Of a stretch of 64,000 bases of DNA, positions 40,101-48,707 are shown one piece after another. The notes beneath the pieces were generated by a model that had not been told where the DNA came from, made no database searches, and worked only from the letters and a program-made list of their open reading frames with translations. The position numbers were made by a program, and so were the translations under genes. This DNA comes from Paenibacillus endoradicis (lineage in GTDB: Bacteria > Bacillota > Bacilli > Paenibacillales > Paenibacillaceae). The first letter of the stretch is position 1. Each line of letters starts with the position of its first letter. The stretch covers positions 3,195 to 67,194 of the forward strand of contig NZ_JANQBB010000012.1 of the NCBI RefSeq assembly GCF_024721975.1. Reading direction: 5' to 3'.

Positions 40101-40604
40101 TTAAGCTTGTGCTTCTTGTTTTTCTGCAACAGCTTTAACTGCAAGCGCGAAGTTGCGAACTGGTGCTTGTAGTACGCTGAGTAGCATAGAAAGAAGACCA
40201 TCGCGAGAAGGAAGTTCTGCAAGAGCTTTAACTTGATCTCCATCAACGACTTTACCTTCAACTAGACCGCCTTTAAGTTTCAAAGCGTCATTTTTCTTAG
40301 CGAAATCGTTAAGAATTTTAGCAGGAGCAATAGCGTCTTCTGCGCTAAATGCAATTGCTGTAGGACCAGAAAGAATATCGTTAAGCGCTGAGTAATCAGT
40401 ACCTTCAGTCGCACGACGAACGATTGAGTTTTTAAGAACTTGGAACTCAACACCAGCTTCGCGAAGCTGTTTACGAAGTTCAGTTACTTGAGCAACGTTC
40501 AATCCGCGATAATCAGCAACGATTGTACTTGGGCTGGAAGCAAGCTTCGCAGCTACCACGTCAACTGCTTCTTGTTTCTTTTGGATAATTTTAGCGTTAG
40601 CCAA
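40101..40604 (-). CDS. rplJ: 50S ribosomal protein L10
   Basis: 167 residues from the TTG at 40604, 8 bases after GGGAGG. An overlapping GTG would fall inside the SD. L10 is the stalk base and binds L7/L12 through its C-terminal helix. [40 protein letters not shown] and [20 protein letters not shown] are typical. The 235-bp leader carries the expected L10 autoregulatory region. Confidence 0.97.
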   Translation of the reverse strand: MANAKIIQKKQEAVDVVAAKLASSPSTIVADYRGLNVAQVTELRKQLREAGVEFQVLKNSIVRRATEGTDYSALNDILSGPTAIAFSAEDAIAPAKILNDFAKKNDALKLKGGLVEGKVVDGDQVKALAELPSRDGLLSMLLSVLQAPVRNFALAVKAVAEKQEAQA

Positions 40605-40609
40605 ACTGT

Positions 40610-40740
40610 ACACCTCCCGTTATTTGTTACATCCCGTGTAATTTAGAGAGATCCTATCCTCGATGCATGAGAAAGGCCCTCGCAGATTAAGCAAGGGCCA
40701 TGATTCCGTTCGCTATTCAATACAATTGAATGCTATAAAC
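40610..40740 (-). promoter_or_regulatory. Putative L10 leader (autoregulatory) before rplJ
   Basis: The leader contains GGCCCT (40675-40680) paired with AGGGCC (40694-40699), followed on the minus strand by UUUCUC, plus purine-rich segments. The place and layout match the L10(L12)4-binding leader of Firmicutes. The consensus was not verified. Confidence 0.5.
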
Positions 40741-40839
40741 GCTCTATCATAACACCTCGGTAGGATATTTAAGCCACTAGGGCACCTACTGTCTACGGTA
40801 TGCATATTCAAAGTTAATTCAATGTTTCTTGTCTATCAA

Positions 40840-41532
40840 TTAGCGGTAGCTAGCAGTATTAACGCGAGCACCTGGACCCATTGTAGAAGAAACAGAGATG
40901 TTTTTCAAGTAAACACCTTTAGCAGCAGCTGGTTTCGCACGAATCAAAGCATCTAACAATGCTTTCAAGTTTTCATTCAATTTTTCAGAATCGAATGATA
41001 CTTTACCGATTGGAGCGTGAATTTGACCGGCTTTATCAAGACGGTATTCAATTTTACCCGCTTTGATTTCTTGAACAGCTTTAGTAACATCAAATGTTAC
41101 TGTGCCAGCTTTAGGGTTCGGCATAAGACCTTTACCACCAAGGATACGACCAAGTTTACCAACTTCAGCCATCATGTCTGGAGTTGCTACGCAAACATCG
41201 AAATCGAACCAACCTTGTTGGATTTTGTTGATCATATCTGTGTCGCCAACATAGTCAGCGCCAGCAGCTTCTGCCTCTTTAATTTTTTCGCCTTTAGCGA
41301 AAACTAGAACTTTTTTAGTTTTACCAGTACCGTGTGGTAGTACTACTACACCACGAACAGCTTGGTCTTGCTTACGAGGGTCTACACCCAAACGTACAGC
41401 AACTTCAACAGACTCGTCAAACTTAGCTGTTGCAGTTTTTTTCACAAGATCAATTGCCTCTTGTGGCTCGTAGCTAGCTTCGCTATCAATAAGCTTAGCA
41501 GCTTCAACATACTTTTTACCATGTTTAGCCAT
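40840..41532 (-). CDS. rplA: 50S ribosomal protein L1
   Basis: 230 residues. L1 forms the mobile stalk at the E site and in other bacteria represses its own operon by binding m[63 protein letters not shown] and [20 protein letters not shown] are diagnostic. It follows rplK by about 119 bp containing two stem-loops. Confidence 0.98.
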   Translation of the reverse strand: MAKHGKKYVEAAKLIDSEASYEPQEAIDLVKKTATAKFDESVEVAVRLGVDPRKQDQAVRGVVVLPHGTGKTKKVLVFAKGEKIKEAEAAGADYVGDTDMINKIQQGWFDFDVCVATPDMMAEVGKLGRILGGKGLMPNPKAGTVTFDVTKAVQEIKAGKIEYRLDKAGQIHAPIGKVSFDSEKLNENLKALLDALIRAKPAAAKGVYLKNISVSSTMGPGARVNTASYR

Positions 41533-41560
41533 TGTAAGTTCCTCCTAATGTGGTTTTAAC

Positions 41561-41609
41561 GGAGTAGCATTCGAGATGCACTCCTCCCACCTGTGAAGCA
41601 AAGCTTCAC
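41561..41609 (-). promoter_or_regulatory. Two stem-loops between rplK and rplA
   Basis: GGAGTAGCAT (41561-41570) pairs with ATGCACTCC (41576-41584) with one bulge, and GTGAAGC (41593-41599) pairs with GCTTCAC (41603-41609). They lie just before the rplA SD and could be an L1 recognition region or a processing site. Confidence 0.4.
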
Positions 41610-41651
41610 GAAGCGAGATGCCGCTTTACATCAGCGTTACAATCATTTCGA

Positions 41652-42077
41652 CTAGTCGACGATTGTAATACCCATAGAACGAGCAGTACCTTCAACCATA
41701 AGCATAGCTGTTTCTACAGAAGCAGCGTTAAGGTCAGGCATTTTAGTTTCAGCGATTTCGCGAACTTTGTCACGTTTAACCGTTGCAACTTTTTTCTTAT
41801 TCGGTTCACCAGAACCTTTTTCGATACCTGCTGCTACACGAAGCAATACTGCTGCCGGTGGCGTTTTAGTTTCGAATGTAAAGGAGCGATCCTCGAATAC
41901 TGTGATAACAACTGGAATAATCAATCCAGCTTGGTCTGCTGTACGAGCGTTAAACTCCTTACAGAATGCCATGATGTTCACACCAGCTTGACCTAGAGCA
42001 GGACCGATTGGTGGCGCTGGATTAGCTTTACCAGCAGGAACTTGAAGCTTAACCAATTTAATGACTTTCTTTGCCAT
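41652..42077 (-). CDS. rplK: 50S ribosomal protein L11
   Basis: 141 residues. L11 with 23S helices 43/44 forms the GTPase-associated centre and is the thiostrepton target. [40 protein letters not shown] and [20 protein letters not shown] are canonical. The proline-rich linker is intact, predicting thiostrepton sensitivity. It follows nusG by 70 bp. Confidence 0.98.
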   Translation of the reverse strand: MAKKVIKLVKLQVPAGKANPAPPIGPALGQAGVNIMAFCKEFNARTADQAGLIIPVVITVFEDRSFTFETKTPPAAVLLRVAAGIEKGSGEPNKKKVATVKRDKVREIAETKMPDLNAASVETAMLMVEGTARSMGITIVD

Positions 42078-42147
42078 GATTCACACCTCCTTGACTTGAT
42101 ATACAGACATTCTCTCGAGCATCTGCTTGAGAACCAACCTAAAATAA

Positions 42148-42681
42148 TTAGATTTTTTCCACCTGAGTATAATCTAGCTCAAGCGGGGTTTCTCTGCCAA
42201 ACATGTTGACGTGAACCTTCAGCTTCGCCTTGTCGAGTAGAATTTCTTCTACCGATCCGACAAAGTCTGCAAAAGGACCTACTTTGACGCGAACAGTTTC
42301 TTTTAGCTCGAACTCAATCTTCGGCTTAGGCTCATCCATTCCCATGTGCTTAAGAATTTGTTCCACTTCTTCAGGCAACAATGGGGTAGGTTTTGAACCT
42401 GAACCCGTAGATCCTACAAAACCCGTAACTCCAGGTGTATTTCGAACAACATACCATGAATCATCAGTTTGAACCATCTCGACAAGAACGTATCCAGGAT
42501 AAACCTTACGTTGGACGACTTTTTTCTTACCGTCCTTCTCCACGATCTCTTCTTCCATTGGCACAAGGACACGGAAGATTTTGTCTTCCATATTCATTGA
42601 TTCAACGCGACGTTCCAAATTGGCTTTCACCTTGTTCTCATAACCGGAGTACGTGTGCACGACGTACCATCTTTTTTCCAT
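42148..42681 (-). CDS. nusG: Transcription termination/antitermination protein NusG
   Basis: 177 residues from the ATG at 42681 (AGGTGG 7 bases upstream, with the preceding GTG less well placed). The NGN domain starts EKRWYVVHTYSGYENKVKAN and contacts the RNA polymerase clamp. The KOW domain near the C-terminus is VRVKVGPFADFVGSVEEILL, which binds S10 or Rho. PGYVLVEM and VRNTPGVTGFVGS are family motifs. The usual secE-nusG-rplK-rplA order is kept. Confidence 0.97.
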   Translation of the reverse strand: MEKRWYVVHTYSGYENKVKANLERRVESMNMEDKIFRVLVPMEEEIVEKDGKKKVVQRKVYPGYVLVEMVQTDDSWYVVRNTPGVTGFVGSTGSGSKPTPLLPEEVEQILKHMGMDEPKPKIEFELKETVRVKVGPFADFVGSVEEILLDKAKLKVHVNMFGRETPLELDYTQVEKI

Positions 42682-42704
42682 CACAAATCCACCTTTGGGC
42701 CTTC

Positions 42705-42914
42705 TCAGACAATTAGATTTACGAGAGCTGAAATCCCGATGTCTAGAAGCCAGAAGTAAATCGTCACAGCCACAACCGTCACCAAGACAACGATAGAATA
42801 GCTAGTTAATTCCTTGCGATTAGGCCAACGGACTTTCTTTAACTCTGCCCAACTGTCAGCAAAAAAACTAAACGTCGTACTAAAGCTCTGTTTCACTTTC
42901 GCCAAAAATGTCAC
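42705..42914 (-). CDS. secE: Protein translocase subunit SecE
   Basis: 69 residues from the GTG at 42914, 7 bases after GGAGG. The ATG at 42929 lies before that SD. SecE clamps SecY at the translocon. The amphipathic helix and membrane anchor ELKKVRWPNRKELTSYSIVV then LVTVVAVTIYFWLLDIGISA are typical of the single-span Gram-positive form. Between rpmG and nusG. Confidence 0.93.
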   Translation of the reverse strand: MTFLAKVKQSFSTTFSFFADSWAELKKVRWPNRKELTSYSIVVLVTVVAVTIYFWLLDIGISALVNLIV

Positions 42915-42932
42915 GGTCACACCTCCCATTGA

Positions 42933-43082
42933 CTATCTCGTCTCGCGATGAGGAGTCTGCTCGTTACAAAACTTGCAAAACTTCTTCAACTCGATGCGGT
43001 CGGGGTGATTGCGTTTGTTCTTAGTTGTCGCATAGTTTCTCTGTTTGCAGTTTGTGCATGCCAGCGTGATGATAACCCGCAT
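42933..43082 (-). CDS. rpmG: 50S ribosomal protein L33, zinc form
   Basis: 49 residues: [20 protein letters not shown], then [20 protein letters not shown]. The two CxxC pairs (C9/C12 and C36/C39) mark the zinc-binding version. GGGAGG lies 8-9 bases before the ATG at 43082. It heads the rpmG-secE-nusG unit behind a strong promoter. Confidence 0.96.
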   Translation of the reverse strand: MRVIITLACTNCKQRNYATTKNKRNHPDRIELKKFCKFCNEQTPHRETR

Positions 43083-43191
43083 TGAATAACACCTCCCGAA
43101 CTGCTAAAAAATAAGAAGCAAAAAGCTCAAATTCTACGCCCTGTGTCGATTTCGCCATAACGAAAAAACCTTTTCCAAGGCCTACCTTACA

Positions 43192-43220
43192 ACTTTAGCA
43201 TAAGGCATCCGTCATGTCAA
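43192..43220 (-). promoter_or_regulatory. Promoter of rpmG-secE-nusG
   Basis: TTGACA (43220-43215), 17 bases, TAAAGT (43197-43192), about 110 bases upstream of rpmG. Confidence 0.65.
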
Positions 43221-43351
43221 TGCAAAACAACTGTCTCGGGCGTGCAATATACCATGATTTTCAAGATTGTATCGCTATACTTCTTATTACTTCTAGCTTT
43301 ATCAACCCTCGTCCATCTAGTATATTCCAATTACTGTCTCATTAAACCAAT

Positions 43352-43396
43352 GGACTGTCTTCGGTGCCTGAAAATTTCAGACAGCAAAGACAGTCC
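43352..43396. terminator. Stem-loop after sigH
   Basis: GGACTGTCTT (43352-43361) pairs with AAGACAGTCC (43387-43396), with an inner CTGAAA/TTTCAG stem. It is 48 bp past the sigH stop. The U-tract is poor, so termination is probable but not certain. Confidence 0.55.
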
Positions 43397-43443
43397 GTTG
43401 TTCGTTAATTTCTATATATTACGTATGATTCATATGATAGCTG

Positions 43444-44100
43444 TCATAGTTGGTCTGATGTGTCTCTAACTTCCAAGTATTTTTCAAGTTTACGTTTTAC
43501 TCGTTGCAAAGCATTATCAATCGACTTTACATGACGCTTCAAATCAACAGCAATTTCTTGATACGAACGACCATCTAGATAAAGCATAAGTACTTTACGT
43601 TCCAAATCACTAAGTATCTCCGCCATCTTATCTTCAAGTCCTGAAAATTCTTCTTGATTAATTATTAACTCTTCCGGGTCCGACACTCTAGTACCGCATA
43701 TAACATCTAATAGCGTACGGTCGGAATCTTCATCGTATATCGGTTTGTCCAAAGAAACATAGGAATTAAGAGGAATATGCTTTTGGCGAGTAGCAGTTTT
43801 GATTGCGGTAATAATCTGACGTGTAATACAAAGTTCAGCAAATGCTTTAAAGCTAGACAACTTGTCTCCCTTATAGTCACGAATCGCTTTGTATAATCCT
43901 ATCATACCTTCTTGAACAATATCTTCTCGATCAGCACCTATTAAAAAGTACGACCTAGCCTTCGCTCTCACGAAGTTTTTATATTTATTGATCAAGTATT
44001 CCAAAGCTATACTTTCACCATTACGGACAGCTTCTACAATTTCTTCATCCGTATTATTATCATATTCGAGCGTACTCCATTCTTTGAGGTCGATACTCAT
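43444..44100 (-). CDS. sigH: RNA polymerase sigma-H factor
   Basis: 218 residues. Sigma-H directs the transition from growth to stationary phase and early sporulation. Region 2 has LINKYKNFVRAKARSYFLIG, ADREDIVQEGMIGLYKAIRD and SFKAFAELCITRQIITAIKT. Region 4 has LSDLERKVLMLYLDGRSYQE and HVKSIDNALQRVKRKLEKYL. Length and motifs equal B. subtilis SigH. Adjacent to yacP and rlmB as in Bacillus. No Spo0A or AbrB site was identified. Confidence 0.95.
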   Translation of the reverse strand: MSIDLKEWSTLEYDNNTDEEIVEAVRNGESIALEYLINKYKNFVRAKARSYFLIGADREDIVQEGMIGLYKAIRDYKGDKLSSFKAFAELCITRQIITAIKTATRQKHIPLNSYVSLDKPIYDEDSDRTLLDVICGTRVSDPEELIINQEEFSGLEDKMAEILSDLERKVLMLYLDGRSYQEIAVDLKRHVKSIDNALQRVKRKLEKYLEVRDTSDQL

Positions 44101-44171
44101 ACCCCATCCCTCCGGCCTGCAAGGCGTACACCGCTAGATTTGTATGCACAAAACATAGAGTCAGTATACAT

Positions 44172-44210
44172 GAAAATAGGCTTTTCAGTCAACCGAGATG
44201 AGCCTATTTC
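44172..44210 (-). terminator. Stem-loop between yacP and sigH
   Basis: GAAAATAGGCT (44172-44182) pairs with AGCCTATTTC (44201-44210), followed by a short U-run on the minus strand. It may reduce readthrough from yacP into sigH. Confidence 0.55.
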
Positions 44211-44273
44211 CTGTATATTCTATAACATAATTAGAATTTAATGGTTAATTTTCCACAAGACGCAACAATATGC

Positions 44274-44807
44274 TCAATCTGGCTTCTGCCCACGTCTTAA
44301 TTTTTCAAGTTTCAACCATACTTCATCCGTCACACGATTATCTATAGAATGACGTTTCTTAGTGGCAGGTTCAGTAATGGTTTGTTTAATATCAACATTA
44401 TTCTGCTTGATCTCGATAAGCAGTTCACGAGCCGACATCCTCAGTGCACCTTGTCCAAAAATTACATGCTGCTCCATCATATCAGAAGTTGCAACATATA
44501 CATTACGTCTGCGACTTTTCCACTCACTACAAATGCGTTCAATGCATTCATCTGCTGTTTCTTTTTCTTTCGTATAGACGACGGTTAATCTGTGCTGATT
44601 GTATGTCGCTCCAATACCTGGCATTTGATGGGCGTCAAAAATGACATATACATGTAGACCGGTAAAGCCTTGATAATCAGCCAACATATGTAGGAGCTTA
44701 TCTCTTGCTTCTTCCAAGCCAATATCTTTCAAGCGCGCCAGTTCTGGCCATGCTCCGATCATATTATAGCCATCAACAAGTAGCACATCATTACGCCTAT
44801 TTATCAT
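44274..44807 (-). CDS. rae1: NYN-domain ribonuclease YacP (Rae1)
   Basis: 177 residues. DVLLVDGYNMIGAWPELARL, LHVYVIFDAHQMPG and VYVATSDMMEQHVIFGQGAL are NYN/PIN-like nuclease motifs with the acidic metal ligands. The B. subtilis homologue is Rae1, which cuts mRNA in the ribosomal A site. It lies 2 bp after rlmB, probably cotranslated. The C-terminus is basic (KLRRGQKPD). Confidence 0.88.
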   Translation of the reverse strand: MINRRNDVLLVDGYNMIGAWPELARLKDIGLEEARDKLLHMLADYQGFTGLHVYVIFDAHQMPGIGATYNQHRLTVVYTKEKETADECIERICSEWKSRRRNVYVATSDMMEQHVIFGQGALRMSARELLIEIKQNNVDIKQTITEPATKKRHSIDNRVTDEVWLKLEKLRRGQKPD

Positions 44808-44809
44808 AA

Positions 44810-45565
44810 CTATAAACCTCTACGTTGTCTTAGCACCTCATACATCAGCACACCAGCAGCTACTGATGCGTTAAGCGAATTCAATTGTCCAGCCATAGGA
44901 AGCTTCACAAGAAAATCGCATTTTTCTTTAATTAAACGTCCTAAACCACTACTTTCATTACCAATGACTAATGCAAGTGGCATATCGAATTTATTGGCAT
45001 ATACATCGGCAGTTGCCCCAACATCAGCACCTGCTATCCATACTCCCGCTTCTTTCATCACTTCAATCGTCTGTGCCAAATTCGTTACACGTGCTACAGG
45101 TATGTGTTCTGCAGCGCCTGCTGAAATTTTCAAAACAGTAGCTGTCAGCCCCGCCGAACGTCGCTTAGGAATAATAACACCATGTACTCCAGTACATTCC
45201 GCAGTTCTAAGGATGGAACCTAAGTTATGCGGATCTTCAATTTCATCAAGAATGATGAATAGTGGTATCTCACCTTTCTGTGCTGGAATAGCAAGTAAAT
45301 CTTCCAGTTCAATATAATCAACAGCTGCAGCTTGAGCAACAACTCCTTGATGTGTTACTCCAGGTACAAGTTGATCCAACTTACGCTTATCAACGAATTG
45401 AATAACGATTGCATTTTTCTTCGCTTCTCCAAGAATGGAACTTGTTACGCTTTTTTGTGCACCTTCAGCAATCCAAATCTTATTAATTTCACGACCTGAG
45501 CGTAATGCTTCCAGCACAGGATGCTTTCCGGCGATCAAACCTTCTGTATTATGAGTCTCTGACAT
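44810..45565 (-). CDS. rlmB: 23S rRNA (guanosine-2'-O-) methyltransferase RlmB
   Basis: 251 residues from the ATG at 45565 (AAAGGG 8 bases upstream). It is a SPOUT/SpoU enzyme methylating G2251 in 23S. The N-terminal substrate-binding domain has GLIAGKHPVLEALRSGREIN. The knotted catalytic domain has LDEIEDPHNLGSILRTAECT, LALVIGNESSGLGRLIKEKC and LPMAGQLNSLNASVAAGVLM (motifs 1-3). Upstream lie repeat copies F and B. Confidence 0.95.
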   Translation of the reverse strand: MSETHNTEGLIAGKHPVLEALRSGREINKIWIAEGAQKSVTSSILGEAKKNAIVIQFVDKRKLDQLVPGVTHQGVVAQAAAVDYIELEDLLAIPAQKGEIPLFIILDEIEDPHNLGSILRTAECTGVHGVIIPKRRSAGLTATVLKISAGAAEHIPVARVTNLAQTIEVMKEAGVWIAGADVGATADVYANKFDMPLALVIGNESSGLGRLIKEKCDFLVKLPMAGQLNSLNASVAAGVLMYEVLRQRRGL

Positions 45566-45599
45566 GTTGTTCACCCTTTCTTACCTTTAGAGGTAGCTC

Positions 45600-45760
45600 A
45601 AGACATTCCCTTGTGATCACGATGATTGGCCAACGTAGCTTAATCGGCATCAAAACTGCCATTCATCGCTAGTTCCGGTGCACTGTACCAACTACGTACA
45701 CTCCGCTCCTCACGTCACTAGCTTTATGGCATTTTCTCAGTGCTGACAAGCAAATGTTTT
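45600..45760 (+). repeat. Dispersed structured repeat, copy F
   Basis: 161 bp between rlmB and mrnC. The basal stem is AAGACATTCCCTTGT (45600-45614) against ACAAGCAAATGTTTT (45746-45760), with a small internal loop. Conserved GATCACGATGATT follows the left arm and GTGCTGA precedes the right arm. The inner hairpin is TGTAC/GTACA, and a TGCCAT/ATGGCA stem encloses it. Consensus orientation is plus, opposite to the surrounding genes. Confidence 0.75.
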
Positions 45761-45795
45761 GATCTTTCATTTTAAGTTTGAATTATTCCAATGGG

Positions 45796-45849
45796 GTTCA
45801 AAAAGTGGACGTTAGCCTAATCATCGTTATCAAATTCCACTTTTTGAAC
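45796..45849 (-). repeat. Short repeat copy B, overlapping the mrnC 3' end
   Basis: A 54-bp minimal copy: GTTCAAAAAGTGGA stem (14 bp perfect, 45796-45809 with 45836-45849) around a loop holding the conserved TTTGATAACGATGATT block. The stem and loop encode the last residues and stop of mrnC. Confidence 0.7.
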
Positions 45850-46249
45850 TACCTTCAATGCCGATTTCTAGTAATTGCCCTAGACGTTCGACCCGTCCTT
45901 CAAAATATAAATAACCAACTAATGCTTCCAGTGCAGTGGCATGCCGATAATCTAACATATCTGCATTTTTCGGAGGATTACCGGATTTAGTGTTACGACC
46001 ACGTCGAACGATATCCGCTTCTTCCTCCGTAAGGTGCGAATGCCATTTTTCTAACATTTTGCGTTGTGCCTTTGCAGACACGAATTGCGTAGCTTCTTTA
46101 TGCAAATGATGTGACTTATGATTAGGTAAGGAAATCAAATATTGTCTTATCATCATCTCATATACCGCATCACCCATATAAGCTAATACTACAGGCGAGA
46201 CAAGATTCGGTGATTTACTAGGTTTATGAAATGCAAATGAATTATCCAT
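45830..46249 (-). CDS. mrnC: Mini-ribonuclease III (MrnC)
   Basis: 139 residues. Mini-III has the RNase III catalytic domain without a dsRNA-binding domain and matures 23S rRNA. PVVLAYMGDAVYEMMIRQYL carries the catalytic Asp, and GRNTKSGNPPKNADMLDYRH and ATALEALVGYLYFEGRVERL complete the domain. The end GSSKSGI is encoded by repeat B, so the natural C-terminus appears replaced by repeat-derived residues. It follows cysS by 9 bp. Confidence 0.93.
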   Translation of the reverse strand: MDNSFAFHKPSKSPNLVSPVVLAYMGDAVYEMMIRQYLISLPNHKSHHLHKEATQFVSAKAQRKMLEKWHSHLTEEEADIVRRGRNTKSGNPPKNADMLDYRHATALEALVGYLYFEGRVERLGQLLEIGIEGSSKSGI

Positions 46250-46258
46250 AGTTCACAC

Positions 46259-47668
46259 TCACTTACGGCGCCAGCGAATACCTTGCGGAGTATCCTCTAG
46301 TACGATATTCATTTCATTAAGCAAATCACGAATCTCATCTGCTCTTGCCCAATTTTTTGTCGCTCTTGCTTCTGTACGTTCAACAATAAGTTGCTCGACT
46401 TGCTCTTCTAAATTATCTACTTCCGCTTGCTCAGGCAATAATCCAAGAACATTATTGAATGCTAGGAATAATTTTTGAATAGCTTCGATAGACGAGTAGC
46501 TTAGATTAGAATCCTGTAAATTTGTATTCGCAAGCGCCACTAACTCGAACAAAGCAGTAATTGCATCTGGCGTATTGAAATCATCATTCATTTTACTATT
46601 AAAATTATTTTCAATTCGCTGTAGTTCAGCCTGTAATTGTGCATCTACACTACCTGGCTCTTGATCTTTAGCAAGTTCAAGACGGTGAACGACATTGTTA
46701 TAACCGTTAGTAATACGATCAACGCTATTCAATGCCTGAGCCACCGTATCATCACTAAAGTTCAGCGGGCTACGATAATGAGCAGCAAGCATAAAGTAAC
46801 GGATCGCTTGTGGTTTTACTTTTTTCACGATTTCACGAACGGTAATACCATTACCAAGTGATTTAGACATTTTCTCATTATTAATATGAATGTACCCATT
46901 ATGCATCCAATAATGAGCAAGTGACTCTCCAGTTAAGCACTCCGATTGTGCAACTTCACACTCATGATGTGGGAATTGCAGATCAAGTCCGCCGCCATGG
47001 ATATCCAGCGTATCGCCCAAATATTTACGTGCCATTGCCGAACATTCGATATGCCAACCTGGACGGCCTTTACCCCAAGGACTATCCCAGTTGATTTCAC
47101 CAGGTTTAGCTGATTTCCATAGTACAAAATCTTGTGCATTCTCTTTGCGCTCATCAAGTTCAACACGAATACCATGTTGTAACTCATCGAGGTTCTGATG
47201 TGATAGTTTGCCGTAGTCAGGGAATGTAGAAGTACTAAAATAGACGTCTCCTGCACTTTCATAAGCGTGTCCTTTGTCTACTAGTCCAGCAATAAATTCA
47301 ACGACCTCATCGATATGATCCATTACACGTGGGTTCAAGTTCGCCGGGCGAATACCAATTGCTGCAGTATCTTCATGGAAAGCTGCAATAAATTTATCTG
47401 CGACTTCATTAACTGTTGTACCAAGCTCGTTAGCTTTACGAATCAGCTTATCGTCTACATCTGTAAAATTAGAAATGTAATTCACTTCAAGTCCCGTATG
47501 CTCCAAATAACGTCGAACGACATCAAAGAAAATTGCAGGACGTGCATTCCCAATATGAATATAATCATATACCGTCGGTCCACACACATACATTCGCACT
47601 TTGCCCGCTTCAATCGGTACAAACTGCTCTTTTTGACGTGTGATGGTATTATAAATCGTAACTGACAT
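46259..47668 (-). CDS. cysS: Cysteinyl-tRNA synthetase
   Basis: 469 residues. Class I synthetase with HIGN in VYDYIHIGNARPAIFFDVVR and KMSKS in INNEKMSKSLGNGITVREIV. The zinc site includes C in MYVCGPTVYD, WHIECSAM and HHECEVAQSECL. The C-terminal anticodon-binding part has ARADEIRDLLNEMNIVLEDT. It is cotranscribed after cysE under the cysteine T-box, so tRNA-Cys charging controls its own synthetase. Confidence 0.97.
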   Translation of the reverse strand: MSVTIYNTITRQKEQFVPIEAGKVRMYVCGPTVYDYIHIGNARPAIFFDVVRRYLEHTGLEVNYISNFTDVDDKLIRKANELGTTVNEVADKFIAAFHEDTAAIGIRPANLNPRVMDHIDEVVEFIAGLVDKGHAYESAGDVYFSTSTFPDYGKLSHQNLDELQHGIRVELDERKENAQDFVLWKSAKPGEINWDSPWGKGRPGWHIECSAMARKYLGDTLDIHGGGLDLQFPHHECEVAQSECLTGESLAHYWMHNGYIHINNEKMSKSLGNGITVREIVKKVKPQAIRYFMLAAHYRSPLNFSDDTVAQALNSVDRITNGYNNVVHRLELAKDQEPGSVDAQLQAELQRIENNFNSKMNDDFNTPDAITALFELVALANTNLQDSNLSYSSIEAIQKLFLAFNNVLGLLPEQAEVDNLEEQVEQLIVERTEARATKNWARADEIRDLLNEMNIVLEDTPQGIRWRRK

Positions 47669-47689
47669 TAAAGTAACCCTCCACCCTAA

Positions 47690-48331
47690 TTAACTACTCA
47701 GATCATTATCTTTTCTAAATTTTTTTAGTATATCAATCTCTTGTTGCATTTCTCTCAGCATTTCAATAATAGGATCCGGTAACTGTGTATGATCAAGTCG
47801 ATCGCGAACTTTCTCACCGTTTCGTTTCACTATTCGACCTGGATTACCTACAACGGTACAATTGTCCGGTACTTCCCGAAGGACAACCGCGTTGGAACCA
47901 ATACTAGAATTATTCCCTACAGAGAAAGAACCTAACACCTTAGATCCGGAGCCAATAACAACATTATTGCCAATGGTTGGGTGTCGCTTACCTTTTTCTT
48001 TACCTGTACCGCCCAATGTCACACCTTGATAGATAACTACATCATCGCCAATGATACAAGTTTCACCAATAACGACTCCCATACCATGATCGATAAATAA
48101 ACGGTCACCGATCTGTGCTCCAGGATGTATTTCGATACCTGTGAAAAATCTACTTACTTGAGAAATAACTCTAGCTAGTGTATACCATCTTCCATTATAG
48201 CAAGCATGAGCAATACGGTGCGCCCATATTGCGTGTAAACCAGAATAAGTGAAAATAACTTCAAACCGACTTCTTGCAGCTGGATCATTCTCTATTACTG
48301 CTTGGATGTCGGATCGGAAATGCCGAAACAT
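47690..48331 (-). CDS. cysE: Serine O-acetyltransferase
   Basis: 213 residues. It makes O-acetylserine, the carbon skeleton for cysteine, which receives sulfide derived from the cysH-sat pathway. An N-terminal helical domain ([20 protein letters not shown]) precedes the left-handed beta-helix of hexapeptide repeats: [40 protein letters not shown] and [20 protein letters not shown]. Short Gram-positive form. AAAGGGGG lies about 7 bases before the ATG, directly after repeat D. A 400-base stretch separates the gene from its T-box. Confidence 0.95.
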   Translation of the reverse strand: MFRHFRSDIQAVIENDPAARSRFEVIFTYSGLHAIWAHRIAHACYNGRWYTLARVISQVSRFFTGIEIHPGAQIGDRLFIDHGMGVVIGETCIIGDDVVIYQGVTLGGTGKEKGKRHPTIGNNVVIGSGSKVLGSFSVGNNSSIGSNAVVLREVPDNCTVVGNPGRIVKRNGEKVRDRLDHTQLPDPIIEMLREMQQEIDILKKFRKDNDLSS

Positions 48332-48345
48332 ACACGTTTCCCCCT

Positions 48346-48496
48346 TTTCACTTGTCAGTACGATGTCTGGCTTCGCAGTTTATTCGACTTCGTAGTTGTC
48401 ATTCATCGATCGCTCCGATACTCGTGTACCAACCACGTACACTCCGTTTCTCACGTCACTAGCTTCATGTCAACTACTCGGTCCTGACAAGCGAAA
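48346..48496 (+). repeat. Dispersed structured repeat, copy D
   Basis: 151 bp ending at the cysE SD. The basal stem is TTTCACTTGT (48346-48355) against ACAAGCGAAA (48487-48496), one mismatch. It contains the GTAGTTGTCAT/ATGTCAACTAC stem, the CGTGTAC/GTACAC hairpin and the CTCGGTCCTGA block. Confidence 0.75.
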
Positions 48497-48551
48497 TATT
48501 CGATGATGCTGCTTGTGGGTAGGTCTATGGTGAACTGCTATTGATTCGCTT

Positions 48552-48588
48552 CGATGATTCAACGCCGGATCTTTGATCCTAGTTGAAT
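48552..48588. repeat. Short hairpin repeat, copy 1
   Basis: TTCAAC (48558-48563) pairs with GTTGAA (48582-48587), with inner GGATC-TTT-GATCC. The preceding CTTCGATGA is shared with two more copies at 49280-49317 and 49370-49407. Confidence 0.6.
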
Positions 48589-48599
48589 GGTTTCAAAAT

Positions 48600-48707
48600 C
48601 GTGATCACAATTGGAAAGCTTCCTTCTGCGGAAGCTTGTGCTGAATGACTTGTTCTACGCCGATTAAACTACGTCAGCATAATCCTCGTGATCACAGTCA
48701 TGCAAAT
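48600..48707 (-). repeat. Decayed fragments of the dispersed repeat
   Basis: CGTGATCACAATT near 48600, an AAGCTTCC/GGAAGCTT hairpin, and a block at about 48658-48705 whose reverse complement reads GTGATCACGAGGATTATGCT, followed by GACGTAG and TTTAATCGGC, close to copy F. The other end of the element is missing. Confidence 0.5.

Noticed and set aside
43242..43469. 75-codon plus-strand ORF after sigH
   Set aside because: It runs through a terminator-like stem and overlaps the sigH 3' end with no SD.
45600..45849. Insertion sequence with transposase
   Set aside because: No transposase ORF is present in this or any other copy; elements are only 54-212 bp.
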